A stretch of DNA of 64,000 bases from Anabaena catenula FACHB-362 (GTDB taxonomy: Bacteria; Cyanobacteriota; Cyanobacteriia; Cyanobacteriales; Nostocaceae): the NCBI RefSeq assembly GCF_014698735.1, contig NZ_JACJTQ010000023.1, positions 1-64,000 on the forward strand, in the 5' to 3' direction. A program made the position numbers and the translations under genes. The notes beneath the pieces are model-generated. The model had not been told where the DNA came from. It worked only from the letters and a program-made list of their open reading frames with translations, and made no database searches. Below, piece by piece: positions 8,565 through 17,629 of this stretch (positions are counted from its first letter, which is position 1; each line of letters starts with the position of its first letter).

Positions 8565-9878
8565 TTAATTATTTTTGCCATTGATGGAAAGTCCTTCTAC
8601 GATTAGAGAAGGCGTATAACAAGCACCATTCCAATCAGCATCACCACCTAATTGAACTAATTGTTTGAGGGCTGTGTAGACGTTACCGGCGACCATTGTA
8701 TCTTTAACTCTGCCAATTATTTGCCCATTTTTTACCCTATATCCTAAATCAATATTGATAGAAAAATCACCAGAAATGCTGCCGCTTTCTCCTAATATTT
8801 GATCGACAATTAAGCCATCTCCGAGATCGTAAATTAAATCTTGTAAGGATGGGGAACCGGGTTGAATGAGAAAGTTAAATAAACCGGGAGTGGGATAGCT
8901 ACCCAACCCAGGACGAAAACCATTACCAGTACTGCCAATATTTAATTGTCGTCCAGTAGTGCGATCGCTATAAAAATTCCGTAAAATTCCGTTTTCGATA
9001 AACACTAACGACTTTGTAGCATGGCCTTCATCATCAAAAGGACAGCTGTAAGGCCCAGCTTCTGGGTCTTGGTAAAGAGTCAGAATAGGTGCAACCACTG
9101 GTGTACCTAACCTTTCTCCCCAAGGGGAAGACTTTTCTAATATCCGCTTCCCATTTAAAGCAGCTTGGACAGTTCCCCAAAGCATATCCGCAGCTTTGGA
9201 AGTGAACAAAACGGGAACACGACCTATTGGGGTAGAAACATTTTCTTGCGCCCAATCTAATCGCTGTAAAATTTGGTGAGCTAGTTTTTCTGGGCTGAGT
9301 TGTCCGCGCTGGGTTTGTCCATCGGAAATACTCAAAAAGTCATCACCCCTAACCCATTCTGCTGACATATAGCAGCTGAGGGTAGTGTCAGTATAGTGAC
9401 AATCTAAACCTTTGCTGTTGATTAACCTGGTATTTTCAACATCACATTCCCAGTCAGTGCTACAGAGAACATCAGGATAGACATTACGAATCAGCGCGAT
9501 CGCTTCTTTGCCCCAGTCTATCAGCATCTCAACTGGCACTGATTCCCCTAAATCAGGGTAAGAGGTATGAGAATTACTGACTAATTCTACTAGTTCTGGT
9601 TGGTTGAGTTGACTTAGAGCCAGCGCTCGCTCTACCATCACTTGCGGATCGACAGAACCATAAGCCACCATCAGTCCCGGACAACCATTCAGCCACAGCC
9701 GTAGTGCTGTACCTTCAGATTGACTGGTTTCTAGTTGTTTAAGGCGATTAGCCTCAAATAAAACTGGACGAGAAAGCGATCGCGATTGATACACTTCCGC
9801 AGCTTCAGCGCCAGATTTTAAGGACAGTTCTAGCAGATGTTCGGCTAGTGTATCTTGTGACAAATTTGCAGAACCCAT
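8565..9878 (-). CDS. pmbA: TldE/PmbA-family metalloprotease-like protein
   Basis: 437 residues, the normal length for TldE/PmbA. The N-terminal domain contains the AAEVYQSRSLSRPVLFEANR segment, and the C-terminal half has the GDFSINIDLGYRVKNGQ and VAGNVYTAL signatures of this family. In other bacteria TldD and TldE form a heterodimer that unfolds and cleaves peptides such as microcin B17 precursor or CcdA; TldD carries the zinc site and TldE does not. Consistently, no HExxxH motif is visible here. No tldD lies in the window. It follows a Tab2-like gene on the same strand with a 161-bp gap. Confidence 0.9.
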   Translation of the reverse strand: MGSANLSQDTLAEHLLELSLKSGAEAAEVYQSRSLSRPVLFEANRLKQLETSQSEGTALRLWLNGCPGLMVAYGSVDPQVMVERALALSQLNQPELVELVSNSHTSYPDLGESVPVEMLIDWGKEAIALIRNVYPDVLCSTDWECDVENTRLINSKGLDCHYTDTTLSCYMSAEWVRGDDFLSISDGQTQRGQLSPEKLAHQILQRLDWAQENVSTPIGRVPVLFTSKAADMLWGTVQAALNGKRILEKSSPWGERLGTPVVAPILTLYQDPEAGPYSCPFDDEGHATKSLVFIENGILRNFYSDRTTGRQLNIGSTGNGFRPGLGSYPTPGLFNFLIQPGSPSLQDLIYDLGDGLIVDQILGESGSISGDFSINIDLGYRVKNGQIIGRVKDTMVAGNVYTALKQLVQLGGDADWNGACYTPSLIVEGLSINGKNN

Positions 9879-10039
9879 TTCCCTTGATGAATTGTGGATA
9901 TTGGATTGTAAATCCCAGATATACGCAGTCCATTATCCCATCAGCGTGTCTTAACAGTTGTAAATTTCGTGGGAATTGGGCATGGGGCATGGGGCAGAAG
10001 AAAGATCCAAAATATTCCCTATTCCCTCATTCCCTCTGC

Positions 10040-10900
10040 TTACAAATTTACCTCTTGTAACAGCCAAAATCCCGCAAAAGTCTGAGATTGAGGATCAGAC
10101 TGCACACCAATAAAATGTACCCCATTGGCTTTTTCCTTTGCTTGTGCAAAGCCTTTAGCCTCAGCTAGGAGTTGAGGAGTTCTGATATTAGCTACAATCC
10201 AGCTTTCTGTTGCGCCGGTTTCTAAAATTAATCTGTCCCCTTGCTTGGTGTCAAAGTGCAAATAAGCCATCTCTAAACCAGACATCCAACCAGCCAAAGG
10301 TAAAGCTCTAGGTGAGAAAATCAAAATACCAGGAATGCGAGCTTCAGGCGACAATTGCGCCAACTCTAGAGGGAAAGATTCACCAAAGCCAATTTCCCAC
10401 TCTGGCATTTCTGCCAAATCCCCAGCTTCTAAAGTCACAAATGCCCACTGTTTACCTTCCAAAGCATCTGGTAAGCGCTGAGGTAAAGGTCTATCTAAAC
10501 GCACCGAAGCATTAGTTCCCCCTTGATACCCTGGTTCCTGGGGATAAACTTCCTCACTCCGCTGTTGTAACCACTGGTTAAGAACCAAAGTGCGACGACT
10601 AGATAAAGCAGGAATCCCCACATCCTGACAGGCTTTAGTAATCATGTTATTCATTTGGCGGCGGAAAAAGCGAATTTTAATCGGTGCTTCCCCTGCTTTC
10701 TCAATAGCTTCCTGTAACGCTGTCCGCAACCAACCCGAATTTACCTGAGTACTGGGGCAATATTTAGCGTAGCGAAACAAAGAATCAGTTTTCGTGCGAA
10801 TATCTGAAGGACTTTCACAAACTAAAACTTCCCAAACTTTTTTCTGATTTTCGTCCAAAATCGGACGGGAGTAAAAATCGAGTTCCCAAATACTGCCCAT
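10040..10900 (-). CDS. Tab2/Atab2 family RNA-binding protein
   Basis: 286 residues covering the whole DUF1092/Tab2 family. The opening IWELDFYSRPILDENQKKVWE, the central IRFFRRQMNNMI, the GIPALSSRRT motif and the C-terminal FAGFWLLQEVNL are family-typical. In algae and plants, Tab2/ATAB2 binds photosystem mRNA leaders (psaB) and activates translation; cyanobacterial homologues are linked to photosystem assembly. It is a soluble cytoplasmic protein starting at the single ATG at 10900. The 235-bp upstream gap has AT-rich DNA and one HIP1 site but no other gene. Confidence 0.92.
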   Translation of the reverse strand: MGSIWELDFYSRPILDENQKKVWEVLVCESPSDIRTKTDSLFRYAKYCPSTQVNSGWLRTALQEAIEKAGEAPIKIRFFRRQMNNMITKACQDVGIPALSSRRTLVLNQWLQQRSEEVYPQEPGYQGGTNASVRLDRPLPQRLPDALEGKQWAFVTLEAGDLAEMPEWEIGFGESFPLELAQLSPEARIPGILIFSPRALPLAGWMSGLEMAYLHFDTKQGDRLILETGATESWIVANIRTPQLLAEAKGFAQAKEKANGVHFIGVQSDPQSQTFAGFWLLQEVNL

Positions 10901-11135
10901 GTTTTGCGGTGAAATCTGGCGACTTTATATTTTCTTATATTTCCACTCTACCAGTTCACTGCTGAAGTCTGTAAACAGCGCCTGTTGAAGTGTCAAATTA
11001 GTAAAATTGCAGCGATGGCGCTGAATCATATCCATTAAATACAACAATGCGATCGCTCAGGCACATCTGTAGGCTATGTTCCCAAATTGATTAATAGCCA
11101 GTCGCATCAAACAACTGACCACTAATTTTTACCCA

Positions 11136-12020
11136 TCACTCATTACTCATCACTGGCTCTAATTGTCCCACTTCAACGGGTAAATGCTGATGCATCCAAG
11201 TCTCCAAATCAGTCAGCACTTGATGATAATTGATGTCACAGTGTAAATCATGATAGGCTCCCGGATACTCAATACGTTGCTTATCTGGGTAAGTCACTCG
11301 CTGGTAGAACAGTTCACTTCCCCCAGGTAACGCTACTCTGTCCGCACCACCATGCAAAATTAACAGCGGTACTTGCCATTCTGCCGCATGAGCATGAATC
11401 CAAGCTAGTGTATTAAAAAACTCTGTAGAAAACCGGGCTGTGGCACGGGTATGGCGTAACTGATCTTGAGTGTAGCTGGTCAAAATCTCCTCATTCCGTG
11501 AACCAGCAGTTGTGTCTAGTCCGGTATTTAAGGAAAAACGCGGCCACACCCGCGAGAGCATTTTTCCTAAAAGCACGCGTATAGGTGATACTCCTACCTC
11601 TCCAATACTTGGTGCGAATGCAATCACACCTTGCAATGCAGATGAGTCCTGTGGATAGTGCAGAGTGTAGTCTAAGACAATCATTCCACCCATGCTATGA
11701 CCAAAAAGGAAAATTGGGCATCCTGGTTGCTGCTTCTGTATCATCTCTAAGAAGGCTCGAACATCATCACGAAACTCAGCCCAGGTATTGATGTAACCTC
11801 TTTGACCGGGTGAGCATCCATGACCACGCAAATCTAAGCCATAAACAGCATATTGCTTAGGTAACAAATGCTCAACGATATTTTTATACAGACCGCTGTG
11901 TCCTCCTAGTCCATGTACTAGTACTAATATCGCCCTTACCTTACCCTCTGGATTCCAGTTTTGGTAATACAGATCAAGTCCCCCAACACCTTTAAACGTG
12001 CCGACGCTGTGGTAAATCAT
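11136..12020 (-). CDS. Alpha/beta hydrolase, monoacylglycerol lipase-like
   Basis: 294 residues with the alpha/beta-hydrolase fold. LVHGLGGHSGLY forms the oxyanion-hole region, FLFGHSMGGMIVL holds the nucleophile serine (~residue 108), ILHGGADRVALPGG holds the catalytic aspartate and YPGAYHDLHCD the catalytic histidine. The YGLDLRGHGCSPGQRGYI block is typical of the lysophospholipase/monoacylglycerol lipase group (COG2267). No signal peptide is seen, so it probably acts in the cytoplasm or at membranes on mono- or lysolipids. It is divergent from an acyltransferase gene (229-bp gap), making lipid turnover a plausible shared theme. Confidence 0.9.
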   Translation of the reverse strand: MIYHSVGTFKGVGGLDLYYQNWNPEGKVRAILVLVHGLGGHSGLYKNIVEHLLPKQYAVYGLDLRGHGCSPGQRGYINTWAEFRDDVRAFLEMIQKQQPGCPIFLFGHSMGGMIVLDYTLHYPQDSSALQGVIAFAPSIGEVGVSPIRVLLGKMLSRVWPRFSLNTGLDTTAGSRNEEILTSYTQDQLRHTRATARFSTEFFNTLAWIHAHAAEWQVPLLILHGGADRVALPGGSELFYQRVTYPDKQRIEYPGAYHDLHCDINYHQVLTDLETWMHQHLPVEVGQLEPVMSNE

Positions 12021-12247
12021 AGGTTAATTTTTTACGTTCTTTCTCAGCAAGCTATTAGCCTATCTATCAAGGTACATTGTAAGGAAAATTGCTTCTAACG
12101 GTGGGAGGAATTACAGATAATTTGCGTTTTTGGGACTTATTTACCGAAATTTTGGTGGAGGAAATGATACATGATAGAGTTTTAGACTTTTAATAACCAG
12201 TTTTACATTTGAGGTTGTTGGCAACTTTTGGGGATAAATTAAGTATT

Positions 12248-13228
12248 ATGGATAGTTCTTCTAGCAAATCTTCTCCTCAAACCTCAGCTGATGCAGATTT
12301 GATATTAAATCATCAGCCAGAATCAGAAACTTTACTACCTTTGACTGACGCAACTATCCAGCGGGTGTGGGAAGGTGTAGCTGCGGCAAGCGATCGCACT
12401 ATTCGCCATACTATAGAAACAACTCTCCTTCAGTTATCTGCTATTACTCAGGAACATTCGGAACCGCGAGTTAATGCTAATATCAGACGTTGGGTAGTGC
12501 GATCGCTCATTCATTCCCTATTCAGTGTCAAAGTTGAAAACATTGAAAATATCCCGGCCACACCAGCAATCTTAGCTGCTAATCATCTTCACCACATCGA
12601 CCCATTGGTTTTACTCTCAGAAATTCCCACCCAGCCCCACTATTATATTCTTGGTGATGCTCGCACTCTCTATAACAAATGGTGGAAACGCTGGATTTTA
12701 GGTTTTGCCGGTGGTGTTATTCCTTTAGAAAGAATTTGGGGTGAAGAACAGGCTGTTATTGCTGCTGCTAAAGCCGGACGGGATGATTTACAAGAACTTG
12801 CTCAAGTTATTAAAAATACCGTTAATCCTGGTGGAGATATCCAGACAATCCGCCGCATAGACCGCATTGTTGCTGCAATTTTAGCCCGTGGAGATGGGTT
12901 GATGATTTTTCCTGAGGGAAGACTGGGAACTGCTGAGGGTCATTTGCATCCCTTTAAACGCGGGACTGTAATTTATGCTTTGCGGGCTGGCGTGCCAATT
13001 GTACCGATAGCATTAATTGGTACTCATGACTTATTTTTGAGAAAAAAGTTAACAATTCGGGTGGGTGAACCTTTATATTTTCCCCCAACTACCAGACCAA
13101 AGCGTCAGGAAATAGATTCAGCTTTGGAAGTGTTGGAAAAAGCAATACGGGCTTTGTTACCTACAGATTATCAAGAACCAACGGGGATAAAGTTGTTACG
13201 GCATTTTCTCAATCGGATGTTGTTGTAA
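12248..13228 (+). CDS. 1-acyl-glycerol-3-phosphate acyltransferase-like protein (PlsC family)
   Basis: About 326 residues from the ATG at 12248; a TTG at 12209 would add 13 residues but is less likely. PlsC domain: ANHLHHIDPLVL carries the HxxxxD catalytic motif, LMIFPEGRLGTAEG the acceptor-binding FPEGxR motif, and GVPIVPIALIGTHD the last block. An N-terminal ~90-residue extension and a central insertion around DLQELAQVIKNTVNPGGD distinguish it from the standard 240-residue PlsC, so it may be one of the additional cyanobacterial acyltransferases. It would transfer an acyl chain to a glycerolipid at the inner membrane face. Confidence 0.9.
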   Translation: MDSSSSKSSPQTSADADLILNHQPESETLLPLTDATIQRVWEGVAAASDRTIRHTIETTLLQLSAITQEHSEPRVNANIRRWVVRSLIHSLFSVKVENIENIPATPAILAANHLHHIDPLVLLSEIPTQPHYYILGDARTLYNKWWKRWILGFAGGVIPLERIWGEEQAVIAAAKAGRDDLQELAQVIKNTVNPGGDIQTIRRIDRIVAAILARGDGLMIFPEGRLGTAEGHLHPFKRGTVIYALRAGVPIVPIALIGTHDLFLRKKLTIRVGEPLYFPPTTRPKRQEIDSALEVLEKAIRALLPTDYQEPTGIKLLRHFLNRMLL

Positions 13229-13277
13229 TTTTTTTCTCACGCAGAGGCGCAGAGTCACAGAGAGGAAATAAGAGGAT

Positions 13278-16250
13278 TTATTCTGCTTCTAAAAATCCTT
13301 TGATGGTTTCTGCTGGAATACTAAAAACAGGATGATTAAATATCGCTTTTAATGCTTCTAATCCACCAGCTTTAAGTGCAGCTATTAATCTGGCTTTTAG
13401 TGTGGGGTTGCGTTTAATTTCTTGATGAATGGCGTTTGTAATGATTTCATTTGTAGATGTTTGGTTATTTTTAGATAATTGGTGAAACAGTTGTTGGATT
13501 TCTGCTGCTGCTTCTGCTAAATTCTGTTTTTGTTCTGGTGTGTAATTATTTTGGTTAAATGTAACATTACTACCTGATTGTGCTGTATCTACAAATTGGT
13601 TATTTGCATTTCTTTGGTCATATTTAGATTGATAAGATTCTGACATGGCATTACTCTCTTGATGTAAGTGGATATTATTAATTACATTAAATGATTCTTT
13701 TTTCTGGTTGTCAAGTTCATTTTGTAAGGGTGTAACTGGGGTTTGCCGTTCCCGATTTAATTCTTGGGTTGGCAGATTCACATCATCAATTAACCTGCGA
13801 ACATCAACCATGTTAAAACTATTTTCGCACTCAATCTGATACCGCCCAGCATACAAACGCTTACGTAATGATTCTAGTGGATAAGCATAAGGTGTCTGAC
13901 TTCCTTCACATTCTTTGCAGTTACAAGGAACAAGAGTATCATATTTCAAACGCTCAAAAGAACGATGTATTTTGTCTAGTTCGTGTGTGATAACAGTCAA
14001 CAATTCTTTTTTACGACTTCCGACTACACGGATTTTAATTTCCTTTTGATTGTAGTTTTCAATCACTTCAGCACGAGTTTGGTCTTGGTTGAGAATAACG
14101 CCACTTCTCCAAACTAGCATTTGTTCTTCAATCCAAGGGTGTGTTTCTACAATGAAGCGAGTGAGAATACCTTTAGGCATGAATTCGTATTTGTAGCGTA
14201 AAATTAAATTATGTGATTTATCCCAAGTGTATTCAGGTTGGTTAATATCGAGTAATTGGGGTGCAATATATTGACCAACACAATTAGGAATTGGGTAACA
14301 AAGTTTAAACCGCATCATCAATTGCAGTAGTTCATCTCTCATGTTGGTATATTGGACATCTTTCCAAATTTCAGCCAGATTGTCTTGGCTAAAACATCCT
14401 AAATTCTTAATAACTTTTTTATTGTCCAGAACTTTGTAAACTCCTGTAGTCGCCCATTCTGGTTTGAGGATGACATAGTGTTTTAGTGTAGGATCATCTT
14501 GGAAATGCAAGCAAACACCAAGGTCGTGTAAATAGCGACTTAGTAACAACATATCCTCACGTTTAGTTAAATTATGAAGTTTGCAAAGTTTGTAATATTC
14601 TTCAAGACTAATAAAGTTGCGGAGTTCGTTTTCTAGGTCAGAACGGACTCTCACCCAAATTTTTGGTAGAGGTGTACCAACATGGGGAAGTTTCTTGATG
14701 TATTGTTGAATAGCATCTTTAATTTCTGTTAAACCGCGATTAATCGCCAAGTTAGCTGGTAAAACTTCTTTGAGATTTAAAAATTCTCCTCGCAATTGGC
14801 GTTCATTGACTTCGCATTGACGGTCTTGTTTTTCATTTTTAATAATGATAATTGGACTCTTGTCACTCAATAGTTCGACAACTTTTAGCCAATAATAAAA
14901 ATCAGTATTTTCTTGGCGCGTATCTGCAACTAAAGCATAGAGAGAACGTGAGGTTAGAAAAAATTGGTGGGTTTGGTGGTATATTTCTTGTCCACCGAAA
15001 TCCCAAATATTAACGCGAAATTCTTTACCATTAGGTAGTAGAAATTTCCACTGGATGACATCAATACCTTCCGTTGATTTTTCACCTGATTGGAGTTCGT
15101 AATCTTTATCTTCAATTTTTTTAGCCAAAGAAGTCTTACCCGCACCTCCTTCACCAACAATCAAAAATTTAGCTTCATATAAACGCTCAGATTTTTGTTC
15201 TAACTTTTGCCGATAAAAATTAAGAATTGCTTGTAATCCCCGCGTTTTTATTTCTGGTGGAAGATTAATTATTTCGTTCCCTTGAAGTCCAAATTTCTTC
15301 AAGTTAGTGAGTTGTCCTATTTCCGCTGGCAGACTGCTGAGTTGATTGTGACTGAGGTCGAGGGATTGGAGGTTGGTGAGTTGTCCTATTTCCGCTGGCA
15401 GACTGCTGAGTTGATTGTGACTGAGGTCGAGGGATTGGAGGTTGGTGAGTTGTCCTATTTCCGCTGGCAGACTACTGAGTTGATTGCTTCTGAGGTCAAG
15501 GGATTCGAGGTTAGTAAATTGGACTATTTCCGATGGCAAACTTCTGAGTTGATTGTGACTGAAGTAGAGGGATTGGAGGTTGGTGAGTTGTCCTATTTCT
15601 TCTGGCAGACTGCTGAGTTGATTGTGACTGAGGTCGAGGGATTGGAGGTTGGTGAGTTGTCCTATTTCTTCTGGCAGACTGCTAAGTTTATTGTTACTGA
15701 GGTCAAGGGATTCGAGGTTAGTAAATTGGACTATTTCCGCTGGCAGACTGCTGAGTTTATTGCTACTAAGGTAGAAGGTTTGGAGGTTGGTGAGTGATCC
15801 TATTTCCCCTGGCAGACTACTGAGTTGATTACTTCTGAGGTCAAGGGATTCGAGGTTGGTGAGTTGGACTATTTCCGCTGGCAGACTGCTGAGTTTATTG
15901 TTACTGAAGTAGAGGGATTGGAGGTTGGTGAGTGATCCTATTTTCCCTGGCAGACTGCTGAGTTGATTACTTCTGAGGTCAAGGGATTCGAGGTTGGTGA
16001 GTTGGAATATTTCCGCTGGCAGACTGCTGAGTTTATTGTTACTGAGGTCAAGGGTTTGGAGGTTGGTGAGTTGGAATATTTCCGCTGGCAGACTGCTGAG
16101 TTTATTGCCTCTGAGGTAGAGGAATTGGAGGTTAGTGAGTTGTCCTATTTCCGCTGGTAGACTGCTGAGTTTATTGCCTCTGAGATTAAGTTCTGTTACA
16201 CCATCTCTTGCTGCTTGTTCGATCGCTTGTAGTAGTTCTGCCTCAGTCAT
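13278..16250 (-). CDS. Roco protein: leucine-rich repeats, Roc GTPase and COR domain
   Basis: 990 residues. An N-terminal cap is followed by thirteen 23-residue LRRs (~31-329; consensus LPAEIGQLTNLQSLDLSHNQ). A Roc Ras-like GTPase follows: P-loop GEGGAGKTS (366-374), switch II WDFGGQE (~420) and NEKQD as the G4 motif. The COR dimerisation domain runs ~540-800 with a C-x1-CxxC-like VPCNCKEC segment near 760. A C-terminal tail (~860-990) has a low-complexity asparagine-rich linker and a helical module (EQKQNLAEAAAEIQQLFHQL) that I have seen on other cyanobacterial multidomain proteins. It is cytoplasmic, with no signal peptide. Bacterial Roco proteins are regulated GTPases of mostly unknown role. 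The LRR-coding DNA is nearly identical between repeats. Confidence 0.95.
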   Translation of the reverse strand: MTEAELLQAIEQAARDGVTELNLRGNKLSSLPAEIGQLTNLQFLYLRGNKLSSLPAEIFQLTNLQTLDLSNNKLSSLPAEIFQLTNLESLDLRSNQLSSLPGKIGSLTNLQSLYFSNNKLSSLPAEIVQLTNLESLDLRSNQLSSLPGEIGSLTNLQTFYLSSNKLSSLPAEIVQFTNLESLDLSNNKLSSLPEEIGQLTNLQSLDLSHNQLSSLPEEIGQLTNLQSLYFSHNQLRSLPSEIVQFTNLESLDLRSNQLSSLPAEIGQLTNLQSLDLSHNQLSSLPAEIGQLTNLQSLDLSHNQLSSLPAEIGQLTNLKKFGLQGNEIINLPPEIKTRGLQAILNFYRQKLEQKSERLYEAKFLIVGEGGAGKTSLAKKIEDKDYELQSGEKSTEGIDVIQWKFLLPNGKEFRVNIWDFGGQEIYHQTHQFFLTSRSLYALVADTRQENTDFYYWLKVVELLSDKSPIIIIKNEKQDRQCEVNERQLRGEFLNLKEVLPANLAINRGLTEIKDAIQQYIKKLPHVGTPLPKIWVRVRSDLENELRNFISLEEYYKLCKLHNLTKREDMLLLSRYLHDLGVCLHFQDDPTLKHYVILKPEWATTGVYKVLDNKKVIKNLGCFSQDNLAEIWKDVQYTNMRDELLQLMMRFKLCYPIPNCVGQYIAPQLLDINQPEYTWDKSHNLILRYKYEFMPKGILTRFIVETHPWIEEQMLVWRSGVILNQDQTRAEVIENYNQKEIKIRVVGSRKKELLTVITHELDKIHRSFERLKYDTLVPCNCKECEGSQTPYAYPLESLRKRLYAGRYQIECENSFNMVDVRRLIDDVNLPTQELNRERQTPVTPLQNELDNQKKESFNVINNIHLHQESNAMSESYQSKYDQRNANNQFVDTAQSGSNVTFNQNNYTPEQKQNLAEAAAEIQQLFHQLSKNNQTSTNEIITNAIHQEIKRNPTLKARLIAALKAGGLEALKAIFNHPVFSIPAETIKGFLEAE
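15285..16190 (-). repeat. 69-bp tandem DNA repeats encoding the LRRs of the Roco protein
   Basis: About thirteen 69-bp units, many differing by only a few bases (the units at 15301-15440 are almost identical), encode the 23-residue LRRs. The long plus-strand reading frames over 15282-16160 are mirror images of this repeat and not genes. Confidence 0.9.
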
Positions 16251-16387
16251 GAGTAATTACTGAACTGTGATTACTAGAGTTTAGCAAACAGATGTCGCAG
16301 TTTGAGAACCGCTATCAGGTAAAAAATTACGCAGCAGCGCCCAAATTGTTATAGTCTATACGTAAATTCCCTCATAACTGACTCAAG

Positions 16388-17452
16388 ATGCAAATAGACT
16401 TTCATCATGGTGTCACCTACGTTGTTGCGCGACTGGCGGGTTTTGAACATGAAGATGCTAGTATTATCGCTTACTGCGCCCAGTATGTAGATGATGCTAT
16501 TAATAGCGGTTTAATTCGATTCGATAATGGGGCGATGTTTACTCGCATTAGTTCCGCTCATAAAATGCTAGATTATCGCAATTTTCAGGAGTTAGCAATT
16601 CATCATGTTTGGATTCCTTTTCATTTTTTACCAGGAAATGGCGGAAAACCAGCAGGTGAAGATCCTGAAGGGAAGTTTATTGAAAAGTTGATTTGTCGTC
16701 CTAATAGTGATGTCGCACAACAAATGGTGAGGGAATGTATTCAACGCCGTGAAAGTGCTTATGGTTTACATCGTCTGGGTATTACTATGCACGTTTATGT
16801 TGATACCTGGGCGCATCAAGGTTTTGCTGGTGTTAATCATCGAGTTAATGAAGCGAAAAAACTACTTGATGAAAATGATCAACCAGATCGTAATTTGATG
16901 GATAGGTTGAAGAATTACTTTGTCAGTGAGGCTTTACCTTTAGGACATGGTGCGGTTTTGAGTCATCCTGATAAGCCGTTTTTACGTTGGGGTTATATCA
17001 ACGGTAGAGGTGAAAAAATTAGCCGTAATAATCCTGAAGATTTTCTGGAAGCGGCTGATAATATGTGTAAAGCTATGCAGCGTTATTTAAAAGGTGATGC
17101 TGATGCGATTGTCCCAGGATTACCAGAACCAGATAAAAGTTTAATTGCCTTGATGTTGGCTAATATTAAAGATGTTAAAGGTCGTGTACGTCATCAAAAA
17201 TGGTTAAGTGCGATCGCACAAGGTAAATTTAGTTTTGGTGCTGCTAATATTAACTATATTCCTAAGGGTAAAGATTCCTGGAAATACCTGGCTTTGGGAA
17301 CTGAAAGCCCCGTTGATAAAGATAATGAAATTTTTCCCTATCATCCTAGTTTCCTAGTCAGCAATTGGAAATTATTTCATGACGCTTTACAAGCTCATCA
17401 ATTCTATATTATTCACGATTTGCTACCCCAATATGGAATTTGTGTAGCTTGA
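16388..17452 (+). CDS. DUF6765-like protein
   Basis: 354 residues, no signal peptide or membrane segment. The start MQIDFHHGVTYVVARLAGF, the HHVWIPFHFLPG block and the LGITMHVYVDTWAHQGFAG motif, rich in His/Asp/Trp, match the DUF6765 family as I remember it; the H..D..H pattern resembles zinc-dependent phospholipase C/S1-P1-type or HD-like metal sites, but activity is unproven. It is divergent from the Roco gene (137-bp gap), and the two could share a promoter region. Function unknown. Confidence 0.75.
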   Translation: MQIDFHHGVTYVVARLAGFEHEDASIIAYCAQYVDDAINSGLIRFDNGAMFTRISSAHKMLDYRNFQELAIHHVWIPFHFLPGNGGKPAGEDPEGKFIEKLICRPNSDVAQQMVRECIQRRESAYGLHRLGITMHVYVDTWAHQGFAGVNHRVNEAKKLLDENDQPDRNLMDRLKNYFVSEALPLGHGAVLSHPDKPFLRWGYINGRGEKISRNNPEDFLEAADNMCKAMQRYLKGDADAIVPGLPEPDKSLIALMLANIKDVKGRVRHQKWLSAIAQGKFSFGAANINYIPKGKDSWKYLALGTESPVDKDNEIFPYHPSFLVSNWKLFHDALQAHQFYIIHDLLPQYGICVA

Positions 17453-17458
17453 GAAGAA

Positions 17459-17629
17459 GGTGACAGGGAACAGGTGACAGGTGACAGTGAAGAGAGGACA
17501 GAAGAGGAGAGAAGAAGATACTGTATTTTTTCAAAAATCAAATAAAAATCTCCATCTTAAAATCCTGTTAATCCTTAAATCCTGTTAATCCTTAAATCCT
17601 GTTAATCCTGATTCAGACATTATCTTTTT
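17459..17629. repeat. GTGACAG heptamers and tandem 17-mer repeat
   Basis: GTGACAG-type heptamers at 17460-17490 are followed at 17559-17619 by three copies of a 17-mer (AAATCCTGTTAATCCTT) ending in CCTGATTCAGACA. This last part is the right end of the repeat family found with inverted ends at 41858-42062 and 44758-44901. Confidence 0.8.

Noticed and set aside
15282-16160. Long plus-strand ORFs rich in WQTAELIVTEVEGLEVGE repeats
   Set aside because: They are the antisense reading of the 69-bp LRR-coding repeats of the Roco gene; no start signal or known family.
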